Below are positions 1 to 16,714 of a stretch of DNA of 64,000 nt, piece by piece; positions within the stretch are counted from its first letter, which is position 1, and the number at the start of each line of letters is the position of its first letter. The position numbers and the translations under genes were made by a program. Below the pieces are notes generated by a model. The model searched no databases, had not been told where the DNA came from, and saw only the letters and a list, made by a program, of their open reading frames with translations. This stretch comes from Prochlorococcus sp. AG-363-C20 (GTDB lineage: Bacteria; Cyanobacteriota; Cyanobacteriia; PCC-6307; Cyanobiaceae), in assembly GCA_003280295.1 (NCBI GenBank), contig QCFI01000007.1, positions 1 to 64,000 of the forward strand. The letters are read 5' to 3'.

Positions 1-442
1 CTTTTGCAGGAATAGCATTCATTAAAACTGTGCTGGGATAAGAGGCTCGTCCTCCAGGAATGTAAATACCTGCTTTTTTAACTGGACGCCATCTACGACC
101 AAGTTTTTCGCCATGGATGCCTTTTATTAATAAATCATTTGGTTTTTGATTTTGATGAAAGTCTTTTATTCGCTTATGAGCAAGGTGAAGAGCTTTTTGT
201 AGTCCTTTGGGGATTTCTTGCCAAGCATTTGCAAGTATTTCTGGCCTTACTGCAAGTGGTTCTGGTTTGAAGCCATCAAATTGTTCTGTGTATTGGATAA
301 GAGCTTGATCCCCTTTTTGTTTGATGTCTTGCAGAATTTGTTCTACGACGCTTCTAGCTTGTTCTTGTGCTTCTCCAGAAGTGCGGTTTGAAATCTGTTC
401 TAATGCAATGCTGGCTTCATGAAAACCAGTAATGCAGCGCAT
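1..442 (-). CDS. hisD: Histidinol dehydrogenase, N-terminal part (cut by window edge)
   Basis: This minus-strand frame encodes about 147 residues and runs off the left edge, so only the N-terminal third is present. HisD oxidises L-histidinol to L-histidine in two NAD-dependent steps at the end of histidine synthesis. The visible part ends in the family segment with GRRWRPVKKAGIYIPGG and YPSTVLMNA, which is characteristic of HisD. The start is taken at the ATG giving MRCITGF; an in-frame TTG 45 bases upstream is also possible. It is divergent from rpsT across about 170 bases. Identity is secure from the GIYIPGG region; the start is less so. Confidence 0.88.
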   Translation of the reverse strand, partial: MRCITGFHEASIALEQISNRTSGEAQEQARSVVEQILQDIKQKGDQALIQYTEQFDGFKPEPLAVRPEILANAWQEIPKGLQKALHLAHKRIKDFHQNQKPNDLLIKGIHGEKLGRRWRPVKKAGIYIPGGRASYPSTVLMNAIPAK

Positions 443-599
443 GATTGACCTGCATTCTTCTGAATTGCTCTGGCTTTTTTCAGCCAAGATTTTTATTTGA
501 ATTCTTTATTCAAGCTATAGCCTGCCCTACTTAGTTGTCTTGCGATTGATCCAAAGTGTTCTACTGAATCGGTTCTGCGGTAGTCTTAACTCCCTTTAA

Positions 600-914
<315 letters not shown>

Positions 915-1002
915 CTTGACATTGGATAAGAAATCTACTTGCCTGCTTTGATTTGCCTAAAAAGATATATTTGATAGCAAAATAGTTCTCAATATATTTA
1001 TT

Positions 1003-1794
1003 TTGCCAGTGTCCTCTTACTCGCTTATAGATAGTCATTGTCATATTGTCTTTCGGAATTTTAATGAAGATTTAGATGAGGTGGCAGCTCGATGGCGGGA
1101 GGTTGGGGTTAAGAGTTTATTGCATGCCTGCGTAGAACCTTCAGAAATTCCAGCAATTCGTTCATTAGCAGATCGCTTCTCGGAATTGCGCTATTCAGTT
1201 GGTGTTCATCCTCTAGATACTCAACATTGGCAAGAGGATACGCTCTCAGTTTTACGTTGTGCTGCAAAACAGGATTCTCGAGTATTGGCTATTGGTGAAC
1301 TTGGACTTGATCTCTTTAGAGATTCAAATCTAGATGTGCAATTGGCTGTGCTTAGGCCACAGTTATCTCTTGCTGTTGAGTTGGATCTTCCAGTGATTAT
1401 TCACTGTCGTGAAGCGGCAGAGCCGATGTTGAAGGAACTTCGTCGATTACAACAACTCGGTTGTTGTCCAAGAGGTGTTATGCACTGTTGGGGCGGAACA
1501 AAAGAAGAAATGAATGCTTTTCTTGATCTTGGGTTTTACATCAGTTTTAGTGGGACCGTGACTTTCCCTAAGGCTGAGACAATCCACATATGTGCTCGAG
1601 AGGTGCCGGAGGATAGATATTTAGTTGAGACTGATTGTCCTTTCCTTGCTCCAGTTCCCCGCAGAGGGAAGCGAAATGAGCCTGCTTATGTTGAGGCGGT
1701 AGCTGCTCGGATAGCTCAACTCCGAGGACAAACATTGTCAGTGGTTGCGAATCGCACTACCGCTAATGCAAGGAGATTGTTTGGCTTGCCATGA
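1003..1794 (+). CDS. tatD: TatD family metal-dependent deoxyribonuclease
   Basis: This is a TIM-barrel metallo-hydrolase of the TatD/YcfH family, about 263 residues, which is normal length. Family ligands are visible in order: DSHCH near residue 10, the Glu in GELGLD near 98, the His in VIIHCREA near 135, MHCWGG near 160 and the Asp in ETDCPFLAP near 210. TatD proteins are Mg-dependent DNases or 3'-5' exonucleases linked to DNA repair. There is no ATG at the N-terminus; TTG at 1003 or GTG at 1009 must be used. It precedes the rpo operon but is separated from it by a 283-base leader region. Confidence 0.92.
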   Translation: MPVSSYSLIDSHCHIVFRNFNEDLDEVAARWREVGVKSLLHACVEPSEIPAIRSLADRFSELRYSVGVHPLDTQHWQEDTLSVLRCAAKQDSRVLAIGELGLDLFRDSNLDVQLAVLRPQLSLAVELDLPVIIHCREAAEPMLKELRRLQQLGCCPRGVMHCWGGTKEEMNAFLDLGFYISFSGTVTFPKAETIHICAREVPEDRYLVETDCPFLAPVPRRGKRNEPAYVEAVAARIAQLRGQTLSVVANRTTANARRLFGLP

Positions 1795-1831
1795 TTCTCA
1801 AATAAGCCTAGATAAATTGGCCTTGAATGTG

Positions 1832-1837
1832 TAATAT
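1832..1837 (+). promoter_or_regulatory. Candidate -10 element for the rpoB leader
   Basis: TAATAT lies 241 bases upstream of the rpoB start, with TAGATA 17 bases further upstream as a weak -35 candidate. If used, transcription would start near 1844 and give an rpoB leader of about 230 bases. This is motif reading only, and marine cyanobacterial promoters often lack a clear -35 box. Confidence 0.3.
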
Positions 1838-1839
1838 TA

Positions 1840-2077
1840 ATGATTGGCCTGGTTGCGACGGGGTTATGCCTTGTCTCTACCGCCTGAAGAGTCCATCCCC
1901 TTCTCGTGCGTTGTCGACGCAGCAGTTCTGACCTGAGTTCATTGAGCCTTTTGAGCGGCAAGTAGGCTCCATTGAGGGGACCTAGTGACGCTGATGATGT
2001 CTCTTTAATTCGGTTTTTAATTCAAAGTCGCAAGCTCAGGCTCACCATTATCAACTTCTTCAACTGCAGGTTTACGC
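1840..2077 (+). promoter_or_regulatory. Putative structured 5' leader of rpoB
   Basis: The region between tatD and rpoB is visibly richer in G and C than other spacers in this window and encodes no convincing protein. It holds a perfect hairpin TGCGT-TGTCG-ACGCA at 1907-1921. It also has two mutually exclusive long-range pairings: CTCAGGCTCA at 2035-2044 can pair either with CCTGAG at 1932-1937 or with TGAGCCT at 1943-1949. A 5-bp GAGCC/GGCTC stem can also form locally near 1945-1979. A regulatory leader or small RNA is an inference; no known riboswitch or L10-type leader was recognised. Confidence 0.4.
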
Positions 2078-5000
2078 ATGAGCAGAAGCGCACTTCAAGT
2101 TGCAAAGACGGCTACTTATTTGCCCGATCTAGTTGAGGTACAGAGAGCAAGTTTTAAATGGTTCTTAGAAAAAGGCTTGATAGAAGAGTTGGAGAGTTTT
2201 TCTCCTATTACTGACTATACGGGGAAACTGGAATTACATTTTGTTGGAAGTGAGTATCGTCTTAAGCGTCCTCGTCATGATGTTGAAGAGGCCAAACGAA
2301 GAGATGCGACCTTTGCCTCTCAAATGTATGTGACTTGTAGACTCCTTAATAAGGAAACTGGTGAAATAAAAGAACAGGAAGTTTTTATTGGTGAATTACC
2401 ACTAATGACTGAACGTGGCACTTTTATTATTAATGGAGCTGAGAGAGTAATTGTTAATCAGATTGTTCGGAGCCCAGGGGTTTATTTTAAGGATGAACAG
2501 GATAAGAATGGAAGAAGAACTTATAATGCGAGTGTTATTCCTAATCGGGGGGCATGGCTAAAGTTTGAAACTGATAAGAATGATTTATTGCACGTACGTG
2601 TTGATAAGACAAGAAAAATAAATGCACATGTTCTGATGAGGGCTATGGGCCTTTCAGATAATGATGTGGTTGATAAATTGCGTCACCCTGAATTTTACAA
2701 GAATTCGATTGAGGCTGCCAATGAAGAAGGAATTAGCTCAGAAGATCAGGCACTGCTTGAACTTTATAAGAAATTACGTCCTGGGGAACCACCCTCAGTA
2801 AGTGGTGGTCAGCAACTCTTACAAACTAGATTCTTTGATCCAAAACGTTATGATTTGGGGAGAGTAGGTCGTTACAAGATAAATAAAAAGTTGAGGTTGA
2901 CTATCCCAGATACTGTTAGAACACTGACTCATGAAGATGTTTTATCAACTCTTGATTATCTAATTAATTTAGAGCTAGATGTGGGTGGGGCAAGTCTTGA
3001 TGATATAGACCATTTAGGTAATCGTAGAGTTCGTTCTGTTGGAGAACTTTTACAGAACCAAGTACGTGTTGGATTAAATCGTCTGGAGAGAATAATTAAA
3101 GAAAGAATGACGGTGGGAGAGACTGACTCTTTAACTCCAGCTCAATTAGTCAATCCAAAACCTTTGGTAGCAGCTATTAAAGAGTTCTTTGGGTCTAGTC
3201 AATTAAGTCAATTCATGGATCAGACAAATCCTTTGGCTGAATTGACTCATAAACGTCGTATCTCTGCATTAGGCCCAGGTGGTCTGACTAGAGAGCGTGC
3301 TGGTTTTGCTGTTCGTGATATTCATCCCTCTCATTACGGACGTTTGTGTCCAATTGAGACACCTGAAGGCCCTAATGCAGGATTGATCAATTCTCTTGCT
3401 ACTCATGCAAGGGTGAATCAATATGGATTTATAGAGACTCCATTTTGGAAGGTTGAGAATGGCCGTGTAATAAGGGAAGGAGATCCTATTTATCTTTCTG
3501 CGGATTTAGAGGATGAGTGTCGTGTAGCTCCAGGCGATGTTGCCACAAATAGTGATGGGCAAATTTTAGCTGAATTGATACCTGTTAGATATCGACAGGA
3601 TTTTGAAAAAGTTCCACCTGAGCAAGTCGATTATGTTCAGCTATCTCCTGTTCAAGTTATTTCCGTCGCAACTTCTTTAATACCCTTTCTTGAGCATGAC
3701 GATGCTAATAGAGCACTTATGGGGTCAAATATGCAAAGACAAGCAGTTCCTTTATTGCGTCCTGAACGCCCATTAGTTGGCACAGGTCTTGAGACTCAAG
3801 TTGCAAGAGATTCAGGTATGGTCCCTATTTCCAAAGTTAATGGGACTGTTACATTTGTCGATGCTACTGCAATTGTTGTTTGTGATGAGGATGGGAATGA
3901 TCACACACACTATCTTCAGAAATATCAACGTTCCAATCAAGATACATGCTTAAACCAAAGGCCTATTGTGAATCAAGGAGATTCAGTTCTGGTTGGACAG
4001 GTTCTTGCAGATGGATCAGCATGTGAAGGTGGAGAAATTGCACTTGGCCAGAATGTCTTAGTCGCTTATATGCCTTGGGAAGGTTATAACTATGAAGATG
4101 CAATTCTTGTAAGTGAACGTTTAGTTAAGGACGATCTTTATACCTCTGTTCATATTGAGAAGTATGAAATTGAAGCTCGTCAGACTAAATTAGGCCCAGA
4201 AGAAATTACTAGAGAAATCCCAAATGTTGCTGAAGAAAATTTAGGTAATCTTGATGAAATGGGAATTATTCGTACAGGAGCTTTTGTAGAGAGTGGCGAT
4301 ATCCTGGTAGGAAAAGTTACACCTAAAGGAGAGTCTGATCAGCCTCCAGAAGAGAAGCTACTAAGGGCTATTTTTGGAGAAAAAGCACGTGATGTTAGAG
4401 ATAATTCATTAAGAGTGCCTAGTACTGAAAGAGGTCGTGTTGTTGACGTTCGAATTTATACAAGAGAGCAAGGGGATGAATTGCCGCCTGGTGCAAATAT
4501 GGTGGTCAGGGTATATGTGGCGCAAAGACGAAAAATTCAGGTAGGAGACAAAATGGCTGGACGCCATGGCAATAAAGGGATCATTAGTCGCATTCTTCCA
4601 AGAGAAGATATGCCCTATTTGCCTGATGGCACGCCAGTCGACATTGTTTTAAACCCCCTTGGTGTTCCAAGTCGCATGAATGTTGGTCAGGTTTTTGAAT
4701 GTTTGATGGGATGGGCGGCGGCAAATTTGGATTGTCGGGTCAAAGTTGTTCCCTTTGATGAAATGTATGGTGCTGAAAAGTCCCAGCAAACTGTTGAAGC
4801 ATATTTGCAGAAGGCAGCTAAACAGCCGGGCAAAGAATGGGTATATAACCCAGAGAGTCCAGGTAAACTGCAATTAATAGACGGCCGTACTGGTGAGCCT
4901 TTTGATCAACCAGTAACTGTTGGATATGCTCAGATACTTAAATTAGTTCACCTTGTTGATGACAAAATTCATGCTCGCTCCACAGGTCCATATTCTTTAG

Positions 5001-5371
5001 TGACACAGCAACCATTGGGAGGCAAGGCTCAGCAAGGAGGACAGCGCTTGGGTGAAATGGAGGTTTGGGCTCTAGAGGCGTATGGGGCTGCTTATACTTT
5101 GCAAGAGCTATTAACAGTTAAGTCAGATGATATGCAAGGTCGCAATGAGGCTCTCAATGCGATTGTGAAAGGTAAACCAATACCTAGACCTGGGACCCCA
5201 GAGTCCTTCAAGGTATTAATGCGAGAGCTTCAATCTTTAGGACTTGATATTGCTGTCTATACAGATGAGGGTAAAGAGGTTGATTTGATGCAAGATGTAA
5301 ATCCAAGGCGCAGCACACCAAGTAGACCTACTTATGAATCATTAGGAGTCTCAGACTACGACGAAGATTAG
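2078..5371 (+). CDS. rpoB: DNA-directed RNA polymerase subunit beta
   Basis: A 1097-residue beta subunit of the cyanobacterial type, shorter than the E. coli protein (1342) because lineage-specific insertions are absent. Diagnostic segments include the rifampicin-region stretch ending in [19 protein letters not shown] (about residues 410-435), the catalytic [12 protein letters not shown] near 825-837 and the C-terminal [21 protein letters not shown] (about 980-1000) that contacts the clamp. It forms the catalytic pocket with RpoC1 and RpoC2. It is the first gene of rpoB-rpoC1-rpoC2, with 53 bases to rpoC1. The ATG gives the expected [18 protein letters not shown]. Confidence 0.99.
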   Translation: MSRSALQVAKTATYLPDLVEVQRASFKWFLEKGLIEELESFSPITDYTGKLELHFVGSEYRLKRPRHDVEEAKRRDATFASQMYVTCRLLNKETGEIKEQEVFIGELPLMTERGTFIINGAERVIVNQIVRSPGVYFKDEQDKNGRRTYNASVIPNRGAWLKFETDKNDLLHVRVDKTRKINAHVLMRAMGLSDNDVVDKLRHPEFYKNSIEAANEEGISSEDQALLELYKKLRPGEPPSVSGGQQLLQTRFFDPKRYDLGRVGRYKINKKLRLTIPDTVRTLTHEDVLSTLDYLINLELDVGGASLDDIDHLGNRRVRSVGELLQNQVRVGLNRLERIIKERMTVGETDSLTPAQLVNPKPLVAAIKEFFGSSQLSQFMDQTNPLAELTHKRRISALGPGGLTRERAGFAVRDIHPSHYGRLCPIETPEGPNAGLINSLATHARVNQYGFIETPFWKVENGRVIREGDPIYLSADLEDECRVAPGDVATNSDGQILAELIPVRYRQDFEKVPPEQVDYVQLSPVQVISVATSLIPFLEHDDANRALMGSNMQRQAVPLLRPERPLVGTGLETQVARDSGMVPISKVNGTVTFVDATAIVVCDEDGNDHTHYLQKYQRSNQDTCLNQRPIVNQGDSVLVGQVLADGSACEGGEIALGQNVLVAYMPWEGYNYEDAILVSERLVKDDLYTSVHIEKYEIEARQTKLGPEEITREIPNVAEENLGNLDEMGIIRTGAFVESGDILVGKVTPKGESDQPPEEKLLRAIFGEKARDVRDNSLRVPSTERGRVVDVRIYTREQGDELPPGANMVVRVYVAQRRKIQVGDKMAGRHGNKGIISRILPREDMPYLPDGTPVDIVLNPLGVPSRMNVGQVFECLMGWAAANLDCRVKVVPFDEMYGAEKSQQTVEAYLQKAAKQPGKEWVYNPESPGKLQLIDGRTGEPFDQPVTVGYAQILKLVHLVDDKIHARSTGPYSLVTQQPLGGKAQQGGQRLGEMEVWALEAYGAAYTLQELLTVKSDDMQGRNEALNAIVKGKPIPRPGTPESFKVLMRELQSLGLDIAVYTDEGKEVDLMQDVNPRRSTPSRPTYESLGVSDYDED

Positions 5372-5406
5372 CCGCTCTCTTTATTCCTTTTTGTTTTCGT
5401 CCCTAA

Positions 5407-7329
<1,923 letters not shown>

Positions 7330-7371
7330 GCCTTTAAACACTTTTCGTTCCTATTTATTCCATTTAACTAG

Positions 7372-12784
<5,413 letters not shown>

Positions 12785-12830
12785 AGAAGAGTTTTAATGA
12801 GGGGGACCTTATCTATAAGTCACTAGGGAT

Positions 12831-14594
12831 ATGGCGCCAGTCGATTGGTTTATTCTTGCTAGTTACTTATTGCTATCTTTAGTTCTTGGGCTTTTACTGG
12901 CTCGTCGAAATAGAGATAATGATGATTATTTTGTTGCCGGGAGACGTCTTAGTGGCTGGTTAGCTGGTGCCTCAATGGCTGCAACTACCTTTTCAATAGA
13001 TACCCCTTTATATGTTGCAGGAATCGTTGCTACTCGGGGTCTTGCTGGTAACTGGGAATGGTGGAGTTTTGGATTCGCGCACGTTGCGATGACGGTTGTT
13101 TTTGCTCCTATGTGGAGACGGAGTGGTGTGCTGACAGATGCAGCATTTACAGAATTGCGCTATGGGGGAGCTACAGCTGCTTGGCTTCGGGCTATTAAGG
13201 CATTCCTTCTTGCTATACCAGTTAATTGTATTGGAATTGGGTATGCGTTCTTAGCAATGCGTAAAGTTGCTGAGGCACTAGGGATTGTCAATGGCCATCT
13301 TTTTTTTGGGGTCATTAGTGACAGTTTGTTGTTGCTAACATCTGTTGCTGCTTTGATGCTTGTTTATACAGTTGTGGGTGGGTTGTGGGCTGTTGTTGTT
13401 AATGATCTAGTTCAATTAGTTTTAGCTTTATTAGGTGCTTTATTTGTTGCTGTGGCTGTTGTGTATGCAGTAGGAGGTACGACAGAATTGCTTGACCGGC
13501 TTGATGCTTTAGATCGTCCTGAGCTGCTTTCATTCTTCCCTTGGACTTGGACAGAGGATGGTTTTGAGTGGATTGATAGTGCAGGTATAAGTCTTGCTAC
13601 TTTTATTTCATTCCTCACATTGCAGTGGTGGAGTTTTCGACGAAGTGATGGTGGTGGTGAATTTATTCAACGAATGCTTGCAACTCGAGATGAGAGAGAA
13701 GCCAAGTTGGCAGGTTTAGTGTTTCTTGTCGTTAACTACCTATTAAGAAGTTGGTTATGGATATTGGTTGCACTTTCAGCTCTTGTGTTGCTTCCTTCTC
13801 AACAAGATTGGGAGCTCAGTTATCCCATCCTTGCTGTTCGATACTTACCTCCTATAGCACTAGGTGTTGTCGTTGTTTCATTAGTGGCGGCCTTTATGAG
13901 TACTGTGAGCACCTCTTTGAATTGGGGAGCAAGTTATCTGACCCATGATCTTTATCAGAGATTTTTCAGGCCTTCTGCAGGGAAAAAGGAATTGCTTCTG
14001 ATTGGTCAATTTTCAAGTGTGTTACTTCTTGTGATGGGAATTTTGACTGCTCTTGTTACCGACAGCATAGGTACAGTATTTCGTCTGGTAATAGCGATAG
14101 GAACAGGACCAGGTGTTGTACTTGTTCTTCGATGGTTTTGGTGGAGAATTAATGCTGCAGCTGAGCTGTCTGCAATGGTTTGTGGCTTTCTAGTGGGAAT
14201 TACAACATCTGTTATTCCAATTATTCGCATTGATGATTATGGGTTGAGACTAATAGTCACAACTGTTGCGACTGCAGTTGTTTGGTTGTTGGTTTTGCTA
14301 TTCACTCCTGCTGAATCTCAAGATGTTTTAGATCAATTTGTTTTAAAAGTACGTCCTCCTGGTCCAGGTTGGCGGACGTTGAGAGAGCGGCTTGGGGTAG
14401 AACCAGTAGATTCTTTAAGTTGCTTGTTGACTCGTTTTCTGCTTGGTTCGGCTGCTCTTTTTGCAGGGTTGTTGAGTGGTGGTGCTTTCCTTATTCATCA
14501 GGAGCGTTCTGGCTGGATAGGTCTTGTAATTGCAGTGCTTTGTTTATTTCTTATGCGTAAAAAAAAGTTATTTGATAGTTCTATTGTCTCTTGA
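12831..14594 (+). CDS. Sodium:solute symporter family protein
   Basis: A 587-residue polytopic membrane protein with about 13-15 hydrophobic helices. It belongs to the SSS/SLC5 family: the N-terminal DDYFVAGRRLSGWLAG and ATTFSIDTPLYVAG segments match the first helices that line the Na+ site. A later TVSTSLNWGASYLTHDLYQRF-type stretch near residues 360-380 matches the signature around helix 8. Such proteins couple Na+ entry to uptake of a small solute. The substrate (proline, pantothenate, sugar or another) cannot be told from the sequence. It follows rlmN by 46 bases. Confidence 0.85.
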   Translation: MAPVDWFILASYLLLSLVLGLLLARRNRDNDDYFVAGRRLSGWLAGASMAATTFSIDTPLYVAGIVATRGLAGNWEWWSFGFAHVAMTVVFAPMWRRSGVLTDAAFTELRYGGATAAWLRAIKAFLLAIPVNCIGIGYAFLAMRKVAEALGIVNGHLFFGVISDSLLLLTSVAALMLVYTVVGGLWAVVVNDLVQLVLALLGALFVAVAVVYAVGGTTELLDRLDALDRPELLSFFPWTWTEDGFEWIDSAGISLATFISFLTLQWWSFRRSDGGGEFIQRMLATRDEREAKLAGLVFLVVNYLLRSWLWILVALSALVLLPSQQDWELSYPILAVRYLPPIALGVVVVSLVAAFMSTVSTSLNWGASYLTHDLYQRFFRPSAGKKELLLIGQFSSVLLLVMGILTALVTDSIGTVFRLVIAIGTGPGVVLVLRWFWWRINAAAELSAMVCGFLVGITTSVIPIIRIDDYGLRLIVTTVATAVVWLLVLLFTPAESQDVLDQFVLKVRPPGPGWRTLRERLGVEPVDSLSCLLTRFLLGSAALFAGLLSGGAFLIHQERSGWIGLVIAVLCLFLMRKKKLFDSSIVS

Positions 14595-14636
14595 GTTCAC
14601 GTATAGGAGCAGAATGACTGAAAATAAATGTGAACT

Positions 14637-14762
14637 TTGAGCTTCTTACGTTCTACTCTTTTCCCAATTTTGATAGTTGCTTTATTTGGCGCTGCCTTAT
14701 TTGTAGTGAGTGCCCGTATTTGGATCCCAGGTGACATGCTTGCACCAGCTCCAACAAATTAG
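14637..14762 (+). CDS. Small single-pass membrane protein, 41 aa (unrecognised)
   Basis: A 41-residue frame with one strongly hydrophobic helix (FPILIVALFGAALFVVSA, residues 9-26) and a polar tail IWIPGDMLAPAPTN. The in-frame stop just upstream makes TTG at 14637 the only usual start, with no convincing Shine-Dalgarno. The composition resembles the small subunits found in photosynthetic or NDH complexes, but it does not match PsbI, PsbN, PsaM, PetN or Ycf12 as I remember them. It fills an otherwise unexplained spacer between the symporter and the HEAT-repeat gene. Function is unknown. Confidence 0.5.
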   Translation: MSFLRSTLFPILIVALFGAALFVVSARIWIPGDMLAPAPTN

Positions 14763-14791
14763 TTGAGCTTAAACCTGGTTAATATCTGTTT

Positions 14792-15601
14792 ATGAATGAT
14801 GCCCAAGGACATCCAGTAGATGAGGGCCTAGCGAGTCTGGCCATAGATCCTGACTTGCTAGCTAGAGAGCTAGAGGCAGAACTTGTTGGAGACCCATTGG
14901 ATGAAATTGATATAGCGGAGTTTGATTCCGATGCATTAAAGATCTCTCGAGAGTGTGACTTGGGCTTGCAGTGGTTGAAACAAGGCCATGAAGAGCGTTT
15001 ACAGGGTTTGAGAGTTTTTTGTGAGCACAGAGATCCAAGAGCGCTTCCATTGTTGGTTCCTCTTTTGCAGGAGCCTTGCCCAGTAGAAAGGATGAGTGCT
15101 GTTTATGCACTTGGCAGGAATCCTTGTCCTCGTGCTGTCAAAATTCTCCTTAAGCTTTTACGTACTGACAGCAATACTTATGTTCGCAAGGCGACCGCCT
15201 GGAGCCTGGGTAATTATCCGGATGCACCTGTCATTAAGCCTTTGATTCATTCTCTGCAGAATGACGTAGCTGCCGTTCGTCTTTGGGCCTCAGGTTCATT
15301 AGCAGAAGCAGGGGCTAGCTCCGTTAAAAACACTTCCCTTGTTGTTGATCAATTGTTAATAAGTTTGGAAATTGACAATGAGCCTTTAGTACGAAGCAAC
15401 TGTATTTGGGCTTTGGGACGGCTTTATGATGCTTTGGAGCTACTTACTAGGGATCAGATTGAAGAGGCTTTGTTAAATGTGCTCTTGAATGATGCAGAAC
15501 CTTCAGTTCGATATGAAGCTCGTACTGTCCTTGAGCAAATTGATAATCCTCCTCTTGAGCAGAGACTCAAGCGTCTAATAGATCAGGGTTTCTTAGCTTG
15601 A
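14792..15601 (+). CDS. HEAT-repeat (PBS lyase-like) protein, IaiH-type
   Basis: A 269-residue all-helical protein with an acidic N-terminus and about five HEAT/Armadillo-type repeats from residue 70 onward, for example MSAVYALGRNPCPRAVKIL, YVRKATAWSLGNYPDAPV, VRLWASGSLAEAG and VRSNCIWALGRL. Such repeats occur in phycobilin lyases (CpcE, CpeY) and in the cyanobacterial IaiH protein. Length and lack of phycobiliprotein neighbours make IaiH-like more likely than a lyase subunit, but this is inference. It precedes the DUF2997-Ycf35-ferredoxin group and may belong to it. Confidence 0.75.
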   Translation: MNDAQGHPVDEGLASLAIDPDLLARELEAELVGDPLDEIDIAEFDSDALKISRECDLGLQWLKQGHEERLQGLRVFCEHRDPRALPLLVPLLQEPCPVERMSAVYALGRNPCPRAVKILLKLLRTDSNTYVRKATAWSLGNYPDAPVIKPLIHSLQNDVAAVRLWASGSLAEAGASSVKNTSLVVDQLLISLEIDNEPLVRSNCIWALGRLYDALELLTRDQIEEALLNVLLNDAEPSVRYEARTVLEQIDNPPLEQRLKRLIDQGFLA

Positions 15602-15688
15602 AGTTTTGTTTTAAAACACATCCTTGTAACAACTGCACAAAAAATTCAGTTTTTTTTCTATAACATCATTTATTAAAATTACCCATGT

Positions 15689-15895
15689 ATGCCCCAACGC
15701 ACTCTGCGGTTCAAAATTCGTCAGGATGGACTTGTTGAAGAGTCTGTGGAGGGAGTTACTGGTCAGTCATGTTTTCAATTGACTGAAAAGCTTGAAAAAG
15801 CTTTGGGGGTAGTGCAACATCAAGAACCTACTTCGGAGACTTATCTTTCTGATGTGGTTCAGCCTCAGTCAATTTCAGCGGAACAACTTTACTAA
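15689..15895 (+). CDS. DUF2997 domain protein
   Basis: A 68-residue protein starting RTLRFKIRQDGLVEESVEGVTG and continuing with a CFQLTEKLEKALG helix, the layout of DUF2997, a small domain usually encoded beside Ycf35. The function is unknown. Its TAA stop shares a base with the ATG of the next gene (TAATG), so the two are almost certainly translated together, which suggests partners in one complex. The start ATG sits 87 bases after the HEAT-repeat gene, in a T-rich spacer. Confidence 0.85.
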   Translation: MPQRTLRFKIRQDGLVEESVEGVTGQSCFQLTEKLEKALGVVQHQEPTSETYLSDVVQPQSISAEQLY

Positions 15896-16290
15896 TGTCC
15901 CATTTCAGCACAGTTAAAACACAGTTACGTAAGCGGAAGCCGCTTTTACAAGCACTTCATGATTTGGGATATGTTCCTCAGGAGGGAGAAAAACTCGTTC
16001 GTGGTTATAGAGGACAAACCGTTAAAGCTGAAGTAGCAGTCCCAATGAAAAAGGGAGGAGATATAGGTTTTCGTTGGAATGAGACTAACCAGGTTTATGA
16101 ATTAGTCACTGATTTAGATCTTTGGGAAGGCCAAGTTCCTTTAGAACGTTTTTTGGCACAGCTCACACAAAGATATGCTTTGAATACTGTTGTTTCTGCA
16201 GCTGCTGAGGAAGGCTTTGAAGTGGCTGAAGAGACAAGAAACTTGAGTGATGGATCGATTGAATTAGTGGTTACACGCTGGGACTCATGA
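15895..16290 (+). CDS. ycf35: Ycf35 family protein (DUF1257)
   Basis: A 131-residue homolog of the plastid-encoded Ycf35, recognised by MSHFSTVKTQLRKRKPLLQALHDLGY at the N-terminus and the central GGDIGFRWNETNQVYELV region. It has no signal peptide or membrane helix. Ycf35 is conserved in cyanobacteria and algal plastids but has no settled function. Its position between a translationally coupled DUF2997 gene and a [4Fe-4S] ferredoxin gene suggests a redox-linked role; this is inference only. Length is normal for the family. Confidence 0.93.
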   Translation: MSHFSTVKTQLRKRKPLLQALHDLGYVPQEGEKLVRGYRGQTVKAEVAVPMKKGGDIGFRWNETNQVYELVTDLDLWEGQVPLERFLAQLTQRYALNTVVSAAAEEGFEVAEETRNLSDGSIELVVTRWDS

Positions 16291-16299
16291 TTCAGACTA

Positions 16300-16686
16300 T
16301 TGACTATTGATCTTTCTGTAGCTTTTCAATCCAAGTCAACATTTGACTCCGAGGTTAATGGTAAAGAGCCATGTCTAGGGGGGCAACTGAGAGAACAGGC
16401 TGTTTGGGTGGATGAATCTATATGTATAGGATGTCGTTATTGCGCGCATGTTGCCACCAATACCTTTGTAATAGAGCCGCATTTAGGGCGTTCAAGGGTA
16501 ATCAGACAAGATGGAGATAGTACTCAGCTAATTCAGGAAGCTATTGGTACCTGTCCAGTTAATTGCATTCATTGGGTTCCTTTTGAACAACTTGATGAAT
16601 TACGTGCTCAGTTAGACGGAATGAACCTTCAAGACTTAGGGAAGCTTCCACAAGTATCTAGGAGGATTAATCGTCAAAAGAGTTGA
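16300..16686 (+). CDS. Single-cluster [4Fe-4S] ferredoxin
   Basis: A 128-residue ferredoxin with one [4Fe-4S] site: Cys42, Cys45 and Cys48 in CIGCRYC and Cys85 in TCPVNC. It resembles cyanobacterial and plant ferredoxins with N- and C-terminal extensions. No ATG exists in frame; TTG at 16300, nine bases after the Ycf35 stop, is used. It would transfer single electrons, probably to a partner encoded nearby. The next gene, 28 bases on from its own stop to the preferred ATG, is an aldo/keto reductase whose usual Fe-S domain seems degenerate, so it may be that partner. Confidence 0.88.
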   Translation: MTIDLSVAFQSKSTFDSEVNGKEPCLGGQLREQAVWVDESICIGCRYCAHVATNTFVIEPHLGRSRVIRQDGDSTQLIQEAIGTCPVNCIHWVPFEQLDELRAQLDGMNLQDLGKLPQVSRRINRQKS

Positions 16687-16714
16687 CCTATAAGCTTTGA
16701 CTTCAATTGCTTCA

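Noticed and set aside
1716-1961. 81-codon minus-strand frame over the tatD end and rpoB leader
   Set aside because: It overlaps the conserved TatD C-terminus and the hairpin-containing leader, and has no recognisable sequence.
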